This document shows positions 49,439 to 57,513 of a stretch of DNA of 64,000 bases, in pieces. The notes under the pieces were generated by a model, which saw nothing but the letters and a program-made list of their open reading frames with translations, made no database searches and was not told the origin of the DNA. A program made the position numbers and the translations under genes. This DNA comes from Roseiarcus sp963809245 (GTDB lineage: Bacteria > Pseudomonadota > Alphaproteobacteria > Rhizobiales > Beijerinckiaceae), in assembly GCA_963809245.1 (NCBI GenBank), contig CAWEIU010000003.1, forward strand, positions 310,001 to 374,000, given 5' to 3'. Position 1 is the stretch's first letter. Each line of letters opens with the position of its first letter.

Positions 49439-51922
49439 TCACATCGCCTGCGGTTCGCTCGGCTCGCTCGGCGAGGCCTCGTCCGGCGCGGCGTCGTCGT
49501 CCGGCGAAGCGGGAGCGCCGGCGCGCTTGCGCCCCTTGCCCTTACGGGCGTCGGACTCGCCTTCCGCGCGCTGGCGTCCCGCGACGATGACGTCGCGTTC
49601 GAGCCGCGGCTGCGATGGCCCTTCGGGATAGACGAAGCTGAGCTTCTTCACGCCGTCATCCTCGGCGGTGACGACGATCCGCACCACGCCGCCATTCTTC
49701 AGACGTCCGAACAGCACCTCGTCCGCGAGCGGCGTCTTGATCTGGGCCTGGATGACGCGCGCCATCGGCCGTGCGCCCATCGCCTCGTCATAGCCGTTCT
49801 TGACCAGCCAGATGCGCGCCTCGTCGGCGAGCTCGATCGTGACGTTGCGGTCGGCGAGTTGCGCCTCGAGCTGCATGACGAATTTGTCGACCACCTGGGA
49901 GATGACCGATTCCGGCAGCCGAGCGAACGGCACGATCGCATCGAGCCGGTTGCGGAACTCCGGCGAAAACAGCCGGTTGATCGCCTCCGTGTCGTCGCCC
50001 TCGCGCTTGGAGCGATGGAAGCCGAACGCCTCCTTGGCGAGATCCTGCGCGCCGGCGTTGGTCGTCATGATCAAAATCACATTGCGGAAGTCGATCTGTT
50101 TGCCCGAATGGTCGGTCAGCTTGCCGTGGTCCATCACCTGCAACAGGATGTTGAAGAGATCCGGATGCGCCTTCTCGATTTCGTCGAGCAGCAGCACGGA
50201 ATGCGGATGCTGGTCGATCGCGTCGGTCAACAGGCCGCCCTGATCGAAGCCGACATAGCCGGGGGGCGCGCCGATCAACCGCGAGACGGTGTGGCGCTCC
50301 ATATATTCCGACATGTCGAAGCGCGTCAGTTCGAGGCCGAGGCTGGAGGCGAGCTGGCGCGCCGCCTCCGTCTTGCCGACGCCGGTCGGGCCGGAGAAGA
50401 GATAGCAGCCGATCGGCTTCTCGGGATCGCGCAGGCCGGCGCGCGCGAGCTTGATCGCGGAAGCTAGCGCCCCCAGGGCTACGTCCTGGCCGTAGACCAC
50501 CCGCTTCAAGGTCTGCTCGAGGTGCTGCAAAACCTCGGTGTCGTCCTTGGAGACCGACTTCGGCGGGATGCGCGCCATCGAGGCGATCGTCGCTTCGATC
50601 TCCTTGACGCCGATCGTCTTCTTGCGCTTGGCCTCGACGACCAGCATTTGCGAGGCGCCCGTCTCGTCGATCACGTCGATCGCCTTGTCCGGGAGCTTAC
50701 GGTCATGAATGTAGCGGGCGGACAATTCGACCGCCGCCTTCACCGCCTCGTTGGTGTAGCGCACCTTGTGGAACTCCTCGAAATAGGGCTTGAGGCCCTT
50801 GAGGATCTCCACCGCGTCGGGAACGCTCGGCTCCTTGACGTCGATCTTCTGGAAGCGGCGCACCAGCGCGCGGTCCTTCTCGAAGTACTGGCGATATTCC
50901 TTGTAAGTGGTCGAGCCGATGCAGCGCAGCGAGCCCTGCGCCAGCGCGGGCTTGAGCAGATTGGAGGCGTCCATCGCGCCGCCCGAGGTCGCGCCGGCGC
51001 CGATCACGGTGTGGATCTCGTCGATGAACAGGATCGCGTCCTTGTGCTGCTCGATCTCCTTCATCACCTGCTTGAGGCGTTCTTCGAAGTCGCCGCGATA
51101 GCGCGTGCCGGCGAGCAGCGCGCCCATGTCGAGCGCGAAGACGGTCGCGCCGGCGAGCACTTCCGGAACTTCCGCGCCGATGATCTTGCGCGCCAAGCCC
51201 TCGGCGATCGCGGTCTTGCCGACGCCGGGATCGCCGACGAGCAGCGGATTGTTCTTCTGGCGCCGGCAGAGCACCTGGATGGTGCGCTGCACCTCGGCCT
51301 CGCGGCCGATCAAAGGATCGATGCGCCCGTCGCGCGCCTTCTTGTTGAGATTGACGCAATAGGCGTCGAGCGCGCCTTCCTTCTTCTTGCCGTCGACGCT
51401 CTCCTTCGCGTCCTTGGAATCGCGCGCGTCCGCGTCTTCATCGGCGCCGCGCGGCGTGCGCGAGGAATCGGACAGTCCGGGACGCTTGGCGATGCCGTGG
51501 CTGATGTAATTGACCGCGTCGTAGCGCGTCATGTCCTGCTCTTGCAGGAAATAAGCGGCGTGCGTTTCCCGCTCGGCGAAGATCGCGACGAGCACGTTGG
51601 CGCCGGTCACCTCTTCGCGTCCCGACGACTGCACATGAATGGCGGCGCGCTGCACGACGCGCTGGAATCCAGCCGTCGCCTTCGCTTCGTCGACCGTGTC
51701 GACGATGATGTTCTCGAGTTCGGTGTCGACGTAGTGGACGACGTTCTTGCGCAACGCGTCGAGATCGACGTTGCACGCACGCATCACCGCGGCGGCGTCG
51801 GGGTCGTCGAGCAGAGCAAGCAGCAGGTGTTCGAGCGTCGCATATTCGTGGCGGCGTTCGTTGGCCAGCGTGAGCGCCTTGCGCAGGGTCTTTTCCAACG
51901 CGCGGGAGAATACGGGCATCAC
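49439..51922 (-). CDS. clpA: ATP-dependent Clp protease ATP-binding subunit ClpA
   Basis: ClpA unfolds proteins for the ClpP protease and takes N-end-rule substrates through ClpS. The 827-residue protein has the N-terminal Clp repeat domain and two AAA+ modules. Walker A motifs are GDPGVGKTAIAEG and GPTGVGKTEAARQ, and Walker B motifs AILFIDEIHTV and VLLLDEIEKAHPD. The C-terminal tail is acidic and Ala/Pro-rich (EASPSEPSEPQAM), lacking a classic long tail. clpS ends 7 bases upstream. No clpP is adjacent. Confidence 0.97.
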   Translation of the reverse strand: MMPVFSRALEKTLRKALTLANERRHEYATLEHLLLALLDDPDAAAVMRACNVDLDALRKNVVHYVDTELENIIVDTVDEAKATAGFQRVVQRAAIHVQSSGREEVTGANVLVAIFAERETHAAYFLQEQDMTRYDAVNYISHGIAKRPGLSDSSRTPRGADEDADARDSKDAKESVDGKKKEGALDAYCVNLNKKARDGRIDPLIGREAEVQRTIQVLCRRQKNNPLLVGDPGVGKTAIAEGLARKIIGAEVPEVLAGATVFALDMGALLAGTRYRGDFEERLKQVMKEIEQHKDAILFIDEIHTVIGAGATSGGAMDASNLLKPALAQGSLRCIGSTTYKEYRQYFEKDRALVRRFQKIDVKEPSVPDAVEILKGLKPYFEEFHKVRYTNEAVKAAVELSARYIHDRKLPDKAIDVIDETGASQMLVVEAKRKKTIGVKEIEATIASMARIPPKSVSKDDTEVLQHLEQTLKRVVYGQDVALGALASAIKLARAGLRDPEKPIGCYLFSGPTGVGKTEAARQLASSLGLELTRFDMSEYMERHTVSRLIGAPPGYVGFDQGGLLTDAIDQHPHSVLLLDEIEKAHPDLFNILLQVMDHGKLTDHSGKQIDFRNVILIMTTNAGAQDLAKEAFGFHRSKREGDDTEAINRLFSPEFRNRLDAIVPFARLPESVISQVVDKFVMQLEAQLADRNVTIELADEARIWLVKNGYDEAMGARPMARVIQAQIKTPLADEVLFGRLKNGGVVRIVVTAEDDGVKKLSFVYPEGPSQPRLERDVIVAGRQRAEGESDARKGKGRKRAGAPASPDDDAAPDEASPSEPSEPQAM

Positions 51923-51929
51923 GAACCTT

Positions 51930-52379
51930 TCACTTTTTTTCCATTATGCATTGCAACGGATGCTGGTTCTTGCGCGCGTGGTCCATCACCTGAGCGACCT
52001 TCGTCTCCGCGATCTCATAGGTGTAGACGCCGCATTCGCCGACGCCGTTGTTATGCACATGCAACATGATCTGTGTGGCTTCTTCAGGGTTTTTGTTGAA
52101 GAAGGCCTGCAAAATGGCGATCACGAACTCCATCGGCGTGTAGTCGTCATTGAGCAGCAGAACCCGATACATATTGGGGCGCTTCGTCTGCGTGCGAGTC
52201 CGCGTGATGACGGCGGCCCCGCTGCCCGGAACCTCGCCGCCGCGACGCGGCTCGCGCGAAGCGGCGACGACATTGGCCGACGGATCGGACGCCGCTACGC
52301 GCGGCGCAAAAAAGAAACGCGCCAGCCGCGCCATTCCAGCCCGGAAGCGACTGACCAACGGATGCGATTCGGCGATCAC
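51930..52379 (-). CDS. clpS: ATP-dependent Clp protease adaptor ClpS
   Basis: ClpS delivers N-end-rule substrates to ClpA. The core KRPNMYRVLLLNDDYTPMEFV and NNGVGECGVYTYEIAETKVAQVMD is complete. The N-terminus is long (149 residues against about 100-120 usual) and basic; the GTG at 52379 has GAGG 7 bases upstream, while an ATG at 52334 would remove 15 residues. It is the first gene of the clpS-clpA pair. The neighbouring phasin gene is on the same strand, with a terminator between. Confidence 0.95.
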   Translation of the reverse strand: MIAESHPLVSRFRAGMARLARFFFAPRVAASDPSANVVAASREPRRGGEVPGSGAAVITRTRTQTKRPNMYRVLLLNDDYTPMEFVIAILQAFFNKNPEEATQIMLHVHNNGVGECGVYTYEIAETKVAQVMDHARKNQHPLQCIMEKK

Positions 52380-52539
52380 GGTCGACCTCTACAAGAATAC
52401 GGGCGGCCCCGCGCCGTCGCGCCCAGGGTCGCCGCACTCCCCCAAGCCTCATCTAGGCGCCGCGAACGCTTGGCGCTAGAGGGCCGACGCGACGTCGACA
52501 GGATCAACAATTTGTCGACGGCGCGCAAGAGGCGCAAAC

Positions 52540-52565
52540 AAAAAAGGGCCGGCTGCAAGCCGACC
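52540..52565 (-). terminator. rho-independent terminator after the phasin gene
   Basis: GGTCGGCT-TGC-AGCCGGCC forms an 8-bp stem (one G-U pair) and is followed by CTTTTTT on the minus strand, 55 bases after the phasin stop. Confidence 0.8.
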
Positions 52566-52620
52566 CCACGAAGCTACAAATGTGCGAACGCGAACGCTCG
52601 CTAAGAGCGCTCTAGCGCGG

Positions 52621-52959
52621 TTATTTGCCTTGCGCCGCGGCGAACACCGACTCGACCGGCTTGAACGCTTCGGACGCAAGCTTCACGTAAATCTCGTTGA
52701 TCTTGCTCGCCTGCGCGACAAAGCCCTCATACGCCGACTTGGCGTATTCGGTCTGAATCTGAATCGCGCTCTCGACCGACTTGGCGCCGAGCAGCTTCTC
52801 GACGACGGCCGAGCTCTGGGCGAACGACTTCTTGGAATACTCCGATGACTCCGCGGCAATCTCCTGGAGGCCCTTGGCGACGGTGGCCGTCGCGGCGCTC
52901 ACGGCATCGAGCTGCTGCTTGCTGAATTTCTGGAAGTCTTCAAAGGACGGGGTCGTCAT
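52621..52959 (-). CDS. phasin-family protein
   Basis: This 112-residue phasin coats polyhydroxyalkanoate granules. It shows the Phasin_2 pattern: FEDFQKFSKQQLDAVSAATATVAKGLQEIAAESSEYSKKSFAQSSAVVEKLLGAKSVESAIQIQTEYAKSAYEGFVAQASKINEIY is alpha-helical and amphipathic. I chose the ATG at 52959 rather than 53064 because the longer N-terminus is not phasin-like. PhaR-like palindromes and a sigma70-type promoter lie upstream, implying carbon-storage regulation. Confidence 0.92.
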   Translation of the reverse strand: MTTPSFEDFQKFSKQQLDAVSAATATVAKGLQEIAAESSEYSKKSFAQSSAVVEKLLGAKSVESAIQIQTEYAKSAYEGFVAQASKINEIYVKLASEAFKPVESVFAAAQGK

Positions 52960-53034
52960 ATGGCGGATCCTCGATTGGCTTCGTTGACACGACTCGAGAA
53001 TAGCGACGCCGCGAAGCGTCGGCGTCAGGTCCGC

Positions 53035-53064
53035 CCAATATGTGCGCCGCACAACGGATGTCAA
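53035..53064 (-). promoter_or_regulatory. sigma70-type promoter with palindrome in the spacer, phasin gene
   Basis: On the minus strand TTGACA (53064-53059) and TATTGG (53040-53035) are separated by 18 bases. The spacer holds the palindrome TGTGCGGCGCACA (53053-53041). The layout suits repression by a protein bound between -35 and -10. Confidence 0.55.
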
Positions 53065-53073
53065 GTAAAATTG

Positions 53074-53087
53074 TTGCGGTGCAGCAA
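53074..53087 (-). promoter_or_regulatory. candidate PhaR-type operator, phasin gene
   Basis: TTGCGGTGCAGCAA has TTGC and GCAA arms around six bases, resembling the TGC-rich sites described for PhaR repressors of phasin genes. It lies about 10 bases upstream of the -35 element. Confidence 0.4.
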
Positions 53088-53259
53088 ATCAGACAAAGGG
53101 CGCCGGGCGCGATCGAATTTGACGGCCGCGGAGGGGATTAACCGTCTTTCGTCACGAGGATTTAATTAAGCCGCTCGATTTCCCATTCCGCCCCAGCGCT
53201 TCGATTCCTGAACCCTGCCAGTCGGTTCCCAGCCAAAGCGCGCGATTTGCCGCGATGCG

Positions 53260-53275
53260 TTAACTGAGCCGTAAC
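53260..53275 (+). promoter_or_regulatory. CtrA-like site before the carboxypeptidase gene
   Basis: TTAA-CTGAGCC-GTAAC is one mismatch from the CtrA core and lies 88 bases upstream of the 53363 start. It would place this cell-wall gene under cell-cycle control if it is bound. Confidence 0.3.
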
Positions 53276-53362
53276 CGCGTTCCCATAGCCTTCGCCACTG
53301 TGTGCATCGCGCCACGGTTGTGAACCGGCGCTTGCGCCAGATCGAATGTATAGGGCGCGTTC

Positions 53363-55069
53363 ATGGCGTTGTGTGGCTTGGAGTGTCGGTTTTTGCGTAT
53401 CGCGCAGATCGCCGTCGGCGTTTGCCTCGCGTTTTCCGCGATCGCGGTCAGCGCGTCGCCGGCCGAGGCGCACGGCTGGCGCCACAATCATCGGCTTGCG
53501 CACTACACGCGCCATATCTACGCGCGCCGGCAGGGCGGTTACGAGCCGCCCTTTTCGGCGATCGTCGTCGACGCCAACAGCGGACGCACCCTCTATTCGG
53601 TGAATGAGAACGAGCAGCGTCATCCAGCCTCGATCACCAAGGTGATGACTCTCTACCTCCTGTTCGAGCAGCTCGACAAGGGCGCCCTGACGCTCCAGTC
53701 ACAGATTCCGATTTCGCAACACGCGGCCGCGCAGGAACCCTCGAAGCTCGGCCTCCAACCCGGCGACTCGATTACGATCGACGATGCGATCAAGGCGATC
53801 GTCACGCGCTCGGCGAACGACATCGCCGTCGCGGTCGCCGAAGCGATCGGCGGCGACGAGAGCCGGTTCGCCGAAATGATGACGCGCAAGGCCCGCGAAC
53901 TCGGCATGACCCGCACGCAGTATGTCAACGCCTCGGGCTTGCCGAACGACCAGCAACTCACCACCGCACGCGACCTGACGATCCTCGGTCGTGCGATGGA
54001 AGAGCGGTTCCCGCGCTACTTCAAATATTTCTCGACCCACGAATTCGTCTACGACGGCGAGGTCATCGGCAACCACGATCACCTTCTCGGCAAAGTGGAA
54101 GGCGTGGACGGCATCAAGACCGGCTATACGCGGGCCTCGGGTTTCAACCTGCTGACGTCGGTGCATCGCGACGGACGTTCGCTGATTGCGGTCGTGATGG
54201 GCGGCCATACGGCCGCCTCGCGAGACGCGATGATGGAAACGCTGATCGGCGATCACATCGCGGAGGCCTCGACGAGCCACACGGCGACGATGATCGCCGA
54301 CGCGCAAGCGCCCGAGCCCGCTCACGTTCCGCTTCCGCCGCCCACCGTCGCGCCCGCTCCGCGGCCCGCTCCGGCGATCGTCACCGAAGCTCGTTACGCG
54401 CCGCCCGCAAGGCCCGCGGTCGCGCCCCTCGAAGAGGGCGACGCAGACGACGACGAGGAGGATGGCGCGCCGCGCGTCGCCGCCGTGCTGCCGCCGGCCA
54501 GGATCGCCCAGCGCCTCGCCATCGCGCCGCGTCCGTTTGTGGCGCCCGTCCAACCGGTCGCCGCGGCCGTACCCGCTCAACCCGCTTTGGCGCCGGTCGC
54601 GCGCGTGGCGGCAGCTCCGTCGCCCGCTCCGGTCCGCATGGCCGCCGCGACCCCCGAGGCGCTCGGATGGGTCAAGGGACCGGACCCGGTCAAAATTTCG
54701 GAAAGGCCGCAACCGGCGCCCAAGTCCGCGGCCGCCGCTCCGCCGCCCGCCCGCGCCAGGGAGGTGACGCAGATCGCGCGCAACGACGACGCACGCAACG
54801 ACGACGCCCCCCGCACCGGGGCCCATGAGGGATGGATTATCCAGATCGGCGCGACGGACGACGCGGGCAAAGCGAACGATCTCCTGACCCGAGCACGCGA
54901 AAAGGAGCGGACGGCGCTCGCCGCGGCCAAGCCGCTCACCGAGAAGGTCAAGCGCGGCGACGACGTCTTCTATCGCGCCCGCTTCGCCGGCCTGGATTCC
55001 GTGACCGCGGAAGCCGCCTGCCGGTCGCTCAAGCGCAGCGGCTTCGCCTGCTTCGCCACTCGCGATTGA
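53363..55069 (+). CDS. D-alanyl-D-alanine carboxypeptidase (S11) with C-terminal SPOR domain
   Basis: This 568-residue periplasmic DD-carboxypeptidase trims peptidoglycan stem peptides. A signal sequence is seen at the start (IAQIAVGVCLAFSAIAVSASPAEA). The active-site triad is complete: SITK (S90-K93), SAN in RSANDIA, and KTG at residues 252-254. A long Pro/Ala-rich linker (about 310-470) connects to a SPOR domain (GWIIQIGATDDAGKANDLLTRAREKERTALA to the end), which binds septal glycan. It is thus probably directed to division sites. It ends 2 bases before the J-domain gene, in convergent orientation. Confidence 0.93.
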   Translation: MALCGLECRFLRIAQIAVGVCLAFSAIAVSASPAEAHGWRHNHRLAHYTRHIYARRQGGYEPPFSAIVVDANSGRTLYSVNENEQRHPASITKVMTLYLLFEQLDKGALTLQSQIPISQHAAAQEPSKLGLQPGDSITIDDAIKAIVTRSANDIAVAVAEAIGGDESRFAEMMTRKARELGMTRTQYVNASGLPNDQQLTTARDLTILGRAMEERFPRYFKYFSTHEFVYDGEVIGNHDHLLGKVEGVDGIKTGYTRASGFNLLTSVHRDGRSLIAVVMGGHTAASRDAMMETLIGDHIAEASTSHTATMIADAQAPEPAHVPLPPPTVAPAPRPAPAIVTEARYAPPARPAVAPLEEGDADDDEEDGAPRVAAVLPPARIAQRLAIAPRPFVAPVQPVAAAVPAQPALAPVARVAAAPSPAPVRMAAATPEALGWVKGPDPVKISERPQPAPKSAAAAPPPARAREVTQIARNDDARNDDAPRTGAHEGWIIQIGATDDAGKANDLLTRAREKERTALAAAKPLTEKVKRGDDVFYRARFAGLDSVTAEAACRSLKRSGFACFATRD

Positions 55070-55071
55070 CG

Positions 55072-55794
55072 TCAGGACCCGCCATGTCGGTCGAGCAAAA
55101 CATCCTTGGCCTGATTGACCCGCGCGGCGAGAGCGGTCGATCCGCCATGGTCTGGATGAAGCTTCTTCATCAGCGTTCGGTGCGCCCGAATGATTTCCTC
55201 GCCGCTCGCGCCTTCCGCCAGGCCCAGGATTTCATACGCTTCGTTGCGCGTCATCGAGCCGCCGCTGCGAGCCCTCCCCCTCGCCTCGCCCTGACCCTCG
55301 TCTGCGTCACGCCAACGGGCAAACCGGCGGTCGAGATACGCTTCGAGTAGCCGGGCGCCGTCTGGATCGTCCCGTCGGCAGTCCGCATAAAGCCCAAGAC
55401 AGTCCGTCCGCGTCAGCATGTCGAGCTGCCGTCCCTGGAACCGCCCGCCGAGAACGGCGCCGGTCATCACGCCCGTATCGAGATCGAGCCTCGTCTCGAT
55501 CGTCGCGGAGCGCGCGCTCGAAACACGTCCCTTAGCGCCCGGACCGGCGGCGCGAAACCCGGACCCAAACGGCCCCGCGCCGGTGCGGCGCGCGGCGCCG
55601 AATGCGAGGCTGCCGAGAAGGGCGGCGAGCCTGTAGCGGCCGCCCATCGCGATGAGCAGGTAGCTCAAAATGTTCAGCGCGCCGCCGCCGCGGCGCACGA
55701 ACTTGGCCGCCGTCGCGGGGGTCATGCGGCCGAACATCTTGATCGCCGTGAGCACGAGATAGAGCGCGATGAGTCCGGCTATGAGGGTCGGCAT
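55072..55794 (-). CDS. membrane protein with C-terminal J domain
   Basis: This 240-residue protein has two N-terminal membrane helices (LIAGLIALYLVLTAIKMF and the hydrophobic stretch near residue 40), a Gly/Arg-rich middle, and a C-terminal J domain (NEAYEILGLAEGASGEEIIRAHRTLMKKLHPDHGGS). The HPD tripeptide that activates Hsp70 is kept (LHPDHGG). It resembles membrane-anchored DnaJ-like proteins such as DjlA. The VWA and DUF1489 genes precede it on the same strand, a run I recognise from Rhizobiales; what the three do together is unknown. Confidence 0.85.
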   Translation of the reverse strand: MPTLIAGLIALYLVLTAIKMFGRMTPATAAKFVRRGGGALNILSYLLIAMGGRYRLAALLGSLAFGAARRTGAGPFGSGFRAAGPGAKGRVSSARSATIETRLDLDTGVMTGAVLGGRFQGRQLDMLTRTDCLGLYADCRRDDPDGARLLEAYLDRRFARWRDADEGQGEARGRARSGGSMTRNEAYEILGLAEGASGEEIIRAHRTLMKKLHPDHGGSTALAARVNQAKDVLLDRHGGS

Positions 55795-55867
55795 GATTGG
55801 CTTCTCTAATGGGGACCGCGCAGCGGCGGAATGAGACGCGGGGTCATGGCGTCAAACTACGCTCATT

Positions 55868-56578
55868 TCACGGACGGCGCATCTGCGCCAGCAGCGCCCG
55901 GGCATGACCGTCGCCGATCGCCTGCGCTTCGAGAGCCGCCCGCCCCCCGGAGGCGTAGGCTGCGGCGGCCCGCAGCAGCGCCTCCAGGCGCGCCGCCGCC
56001 CCCGTGTCGAAGGCGCTGTACGCCCCGTCGGTGAGCCGCGCAATCTCCTGGAACGCCCGACGCGCGTCGGGATCGCCGCCTTCCTGGAACATGAAGGCCT
56101 TGACGCCCGCGAGCGCCAGCTCTCCCGCCAGCCCGAGCAGCGTATCGCGATCTTCCTCCATCGCGTCGCCGACGAAGACCAGCGCGCCGACCTTCGCGCG
56201 GCGCGCCTCGTCGCGCGTATGGGCCAGCACCTTGCCGAGCTGCGTCGGACCGCCGCGAACCGAGATGCGGCTCATCAGGGCGGCGAGCCCCTCGCCGCCG
56301 GAGACGAAGCGGGACGCGCGGCATTCGCCGAAGCCGCGAAAATAGACCAGTTGGACGTCGAGACCGCCGAGCCCGGCCGCCGCCTGAAACATCTTGCCCT
56401 GGAGCCCTTGGGCGAGATCCCAGGTCGGCTGGCGGCTCATCGTCGCGTCGAGCGCGAAGATCATCCGTCCCCGGTCGGTCGCGGCTGGCGCCGGCGTCCG
56501 CCGCGCCGTCTCGAGAAAGGCGGCCACGGCCTCGCTTGAGCTCGTCGCCAGCGGCGGTTTGCCGCTTTCGCCCGACAT
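55868..56578 (-). CDS. VWA-domain protein
   Basis: This 236-residue protein has a von Willebrand factor A-like domain. RMIFALDATMSRQPTWDLAQ carries the MIDAS start (D-x-T/S-x-S form, here DATMS) and LVFVGDAMEEDRDTLLGLAGEL contributes further. GGAGGG sits 5 bases ahead of the ATG at 56578. There is no signal peptide, so it is cytoplasmic. It lies between DUF1489 (69 bases) and the J-domain gene (73 bases) and may be part of one unit. Confidence 0.82.
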   Translation of the reverse strand: MSGESGKPPLATSSSEAVAAFLETARRTPAPAATDRGRMIFALDATMSRQPTWDLAQGLQGKMFQAAAGLGGLDVQLVYFRGFGECRASRFVSGGEGLAALMSRISVRGGPTQLGKVLAHTRDEARRAKVGALVFVGDAMEEDRDTLLGLAGELALAGVKAFMFQEGGDPDARRAFQEIARLTDGAYSAFDTGAAARLEALLRAAAAYASGGRAALEAQAIGDGHARALLAQMRRP

Positions 56579-56646
56579 GGTTCCCTCCACGCGTGATGGC
56601 GCGAGCCCTTCAGATCGGCGCCCGGCGACGCCGCCGCAAGGGCCGG

Positions 56647-57084
56647 TCAGAGAAGGCCGAGTTCGCCGAGCGCGCGGCGAAGCTCCTCGGGCATCGCTGC
56701 GGCGCCGACGCCGGCCTCGTCGAGATCGAGCGGCGCGTCCTTGGCGGCAAGGTAGCGCCAACCCTGAAAGGCGCGAAACGGGCGCGGGCGGACCGACACG
56801 ACGAGCGGATCGAGCCAGAGCCGGCAACGGCCGACGCCGTCAGCGTCCACGAAGGGCTCGACGTCGGACAGCCGCTGGCGCGCGGCGATCTGGCCCTTGA
56901 TGACCCAATAGAGCGAACCGCCGTCGAGAAGTTCGTCGCCGCGCTTGGGCGTCATGCGGGTGACGTGCGCGTGCCGCGCCGGCTCGCCGCGCGCGCGGCG
57001 CTCGGCTATGCGCAGCGCAGTCCACTCCTCGAGATCGGCGATCGAGTCGGCGCCGACGCAGAGTTTGATCAGGTGAAGCGTCAT
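56647..57084 (-). CDS. DUF1489 family protein
   Basis: This 145-residue protein starts MTLHLIKLCVGADSIADLEEW, a DUF1489 signature, and has HVTRMTPKRGDELLDGGSLYWVIKG and LVVSVRPRPFRAFQGWRYL. Function is unknown. The start at 57084 is preferred over 57228 because the longer N-terminus is not conserved-looking. It is the first gene of the run with VWA and J-domain genes. Confidence 0.86.
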   Translation of the reverse strand: MTLHLIKLCVGADSIADLEEWTALRIAERRARGEPARHAHVTRMTPKRGDELLDGGSLYWVIKGQIAARQRLSDVEPFVDADGVGRCRLWLDPLVVSVRPRPFRAFQGWRYLAAKDAPLDLDEAGVGAAAMPEELRRALGELGLL

Positions 57085-57166
57085 CTCGCCCTTATGGCAA
57101 ATCTTGGCGGGAAGGCGTAGTGGCCTCGACGCGGTCCTGTGGATGGACCAAGACCGCGCTCCCCTC

Positions 57167-57487
57167 ATGCTTGTCCAATTCCGCTTCGTGGTACAGGGCA
57201 TGATGTTCGCCGCCGGCGACGCGGACAATCACGGGGCCCGGCTCGGCGTCGATCTCGCCCAGGCGGACGTTTGGTTCCGGCTCGCGGCGCGCAGCCCCTT
57301 TCACGACAATTCCCAGATCCGCGCCGCGATCGAACCCAATATGACGACGGATGAGATCGGCGCCGCGAAGCGCCTCATCGACGGCTCGCGGCCGCACAGC
57401 TTCGAGGAGATCAAGTCGCTGGACATCCCCCTGCCCACCGCTGTGCGCGGCGGCGCTTCCGCGGGCAAGTGCCCGCCAGTGGGTTGA
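57167..57487 (+). CDS. small Sel1-like protein, possibly a remnant
   Basis: The sequence LAQADVWFRLAARSPFHDNSQIRAAIEPNMTTDEIGAAKRLIDG has the WFRLAA and MTxxEIxxAxRL patterns of Sel1-type helical repeats (AAKWYRLAA... / MTPAQIAEAQRL). Only one to two repeats remain in about 106 residues. No strong ribosome site is visible at 57143, 57167 or a TTG at 57104. It may be a small functional protein or a leftover of a longer one. Confidence 0.45.
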   Translation: MLVQFRFVVQGMMFAAGDADNHGARLGVDLAQADVWFRLAARSPFHDNSQIRAAIEPNMTTDEIGAAKRLIDGSRPHSFEEIKSLDIPLPTAVRGGASAGKCPPVG

Positions 57488-57513
57488 GCGGGGCCGGCCG
57501 CCGTGCCGGCGCC

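Larger units (their letters stand above)
52960..53362. other. 403-base divergent intergenic region, phasin and carboxypeptidase
   Basis: This region serves both the phasin gene (minus) and the carboxypeptidase gene (plus). It contains the phasin promoter and the two palindromes, and a CtrA-like element TTAA-N7-GTAAC at 53260-53275 near the carboxypeptidase. I see no additional gene or RNA gene in it. Confidence 0.5.

Noticed and set aside
57104..57487. Longer TTG start for the Sel1-like frame
   Set aside because: No ribosome site and no conserved N-terminal residues; the ATG at 57167 or 57143 is more plausible.
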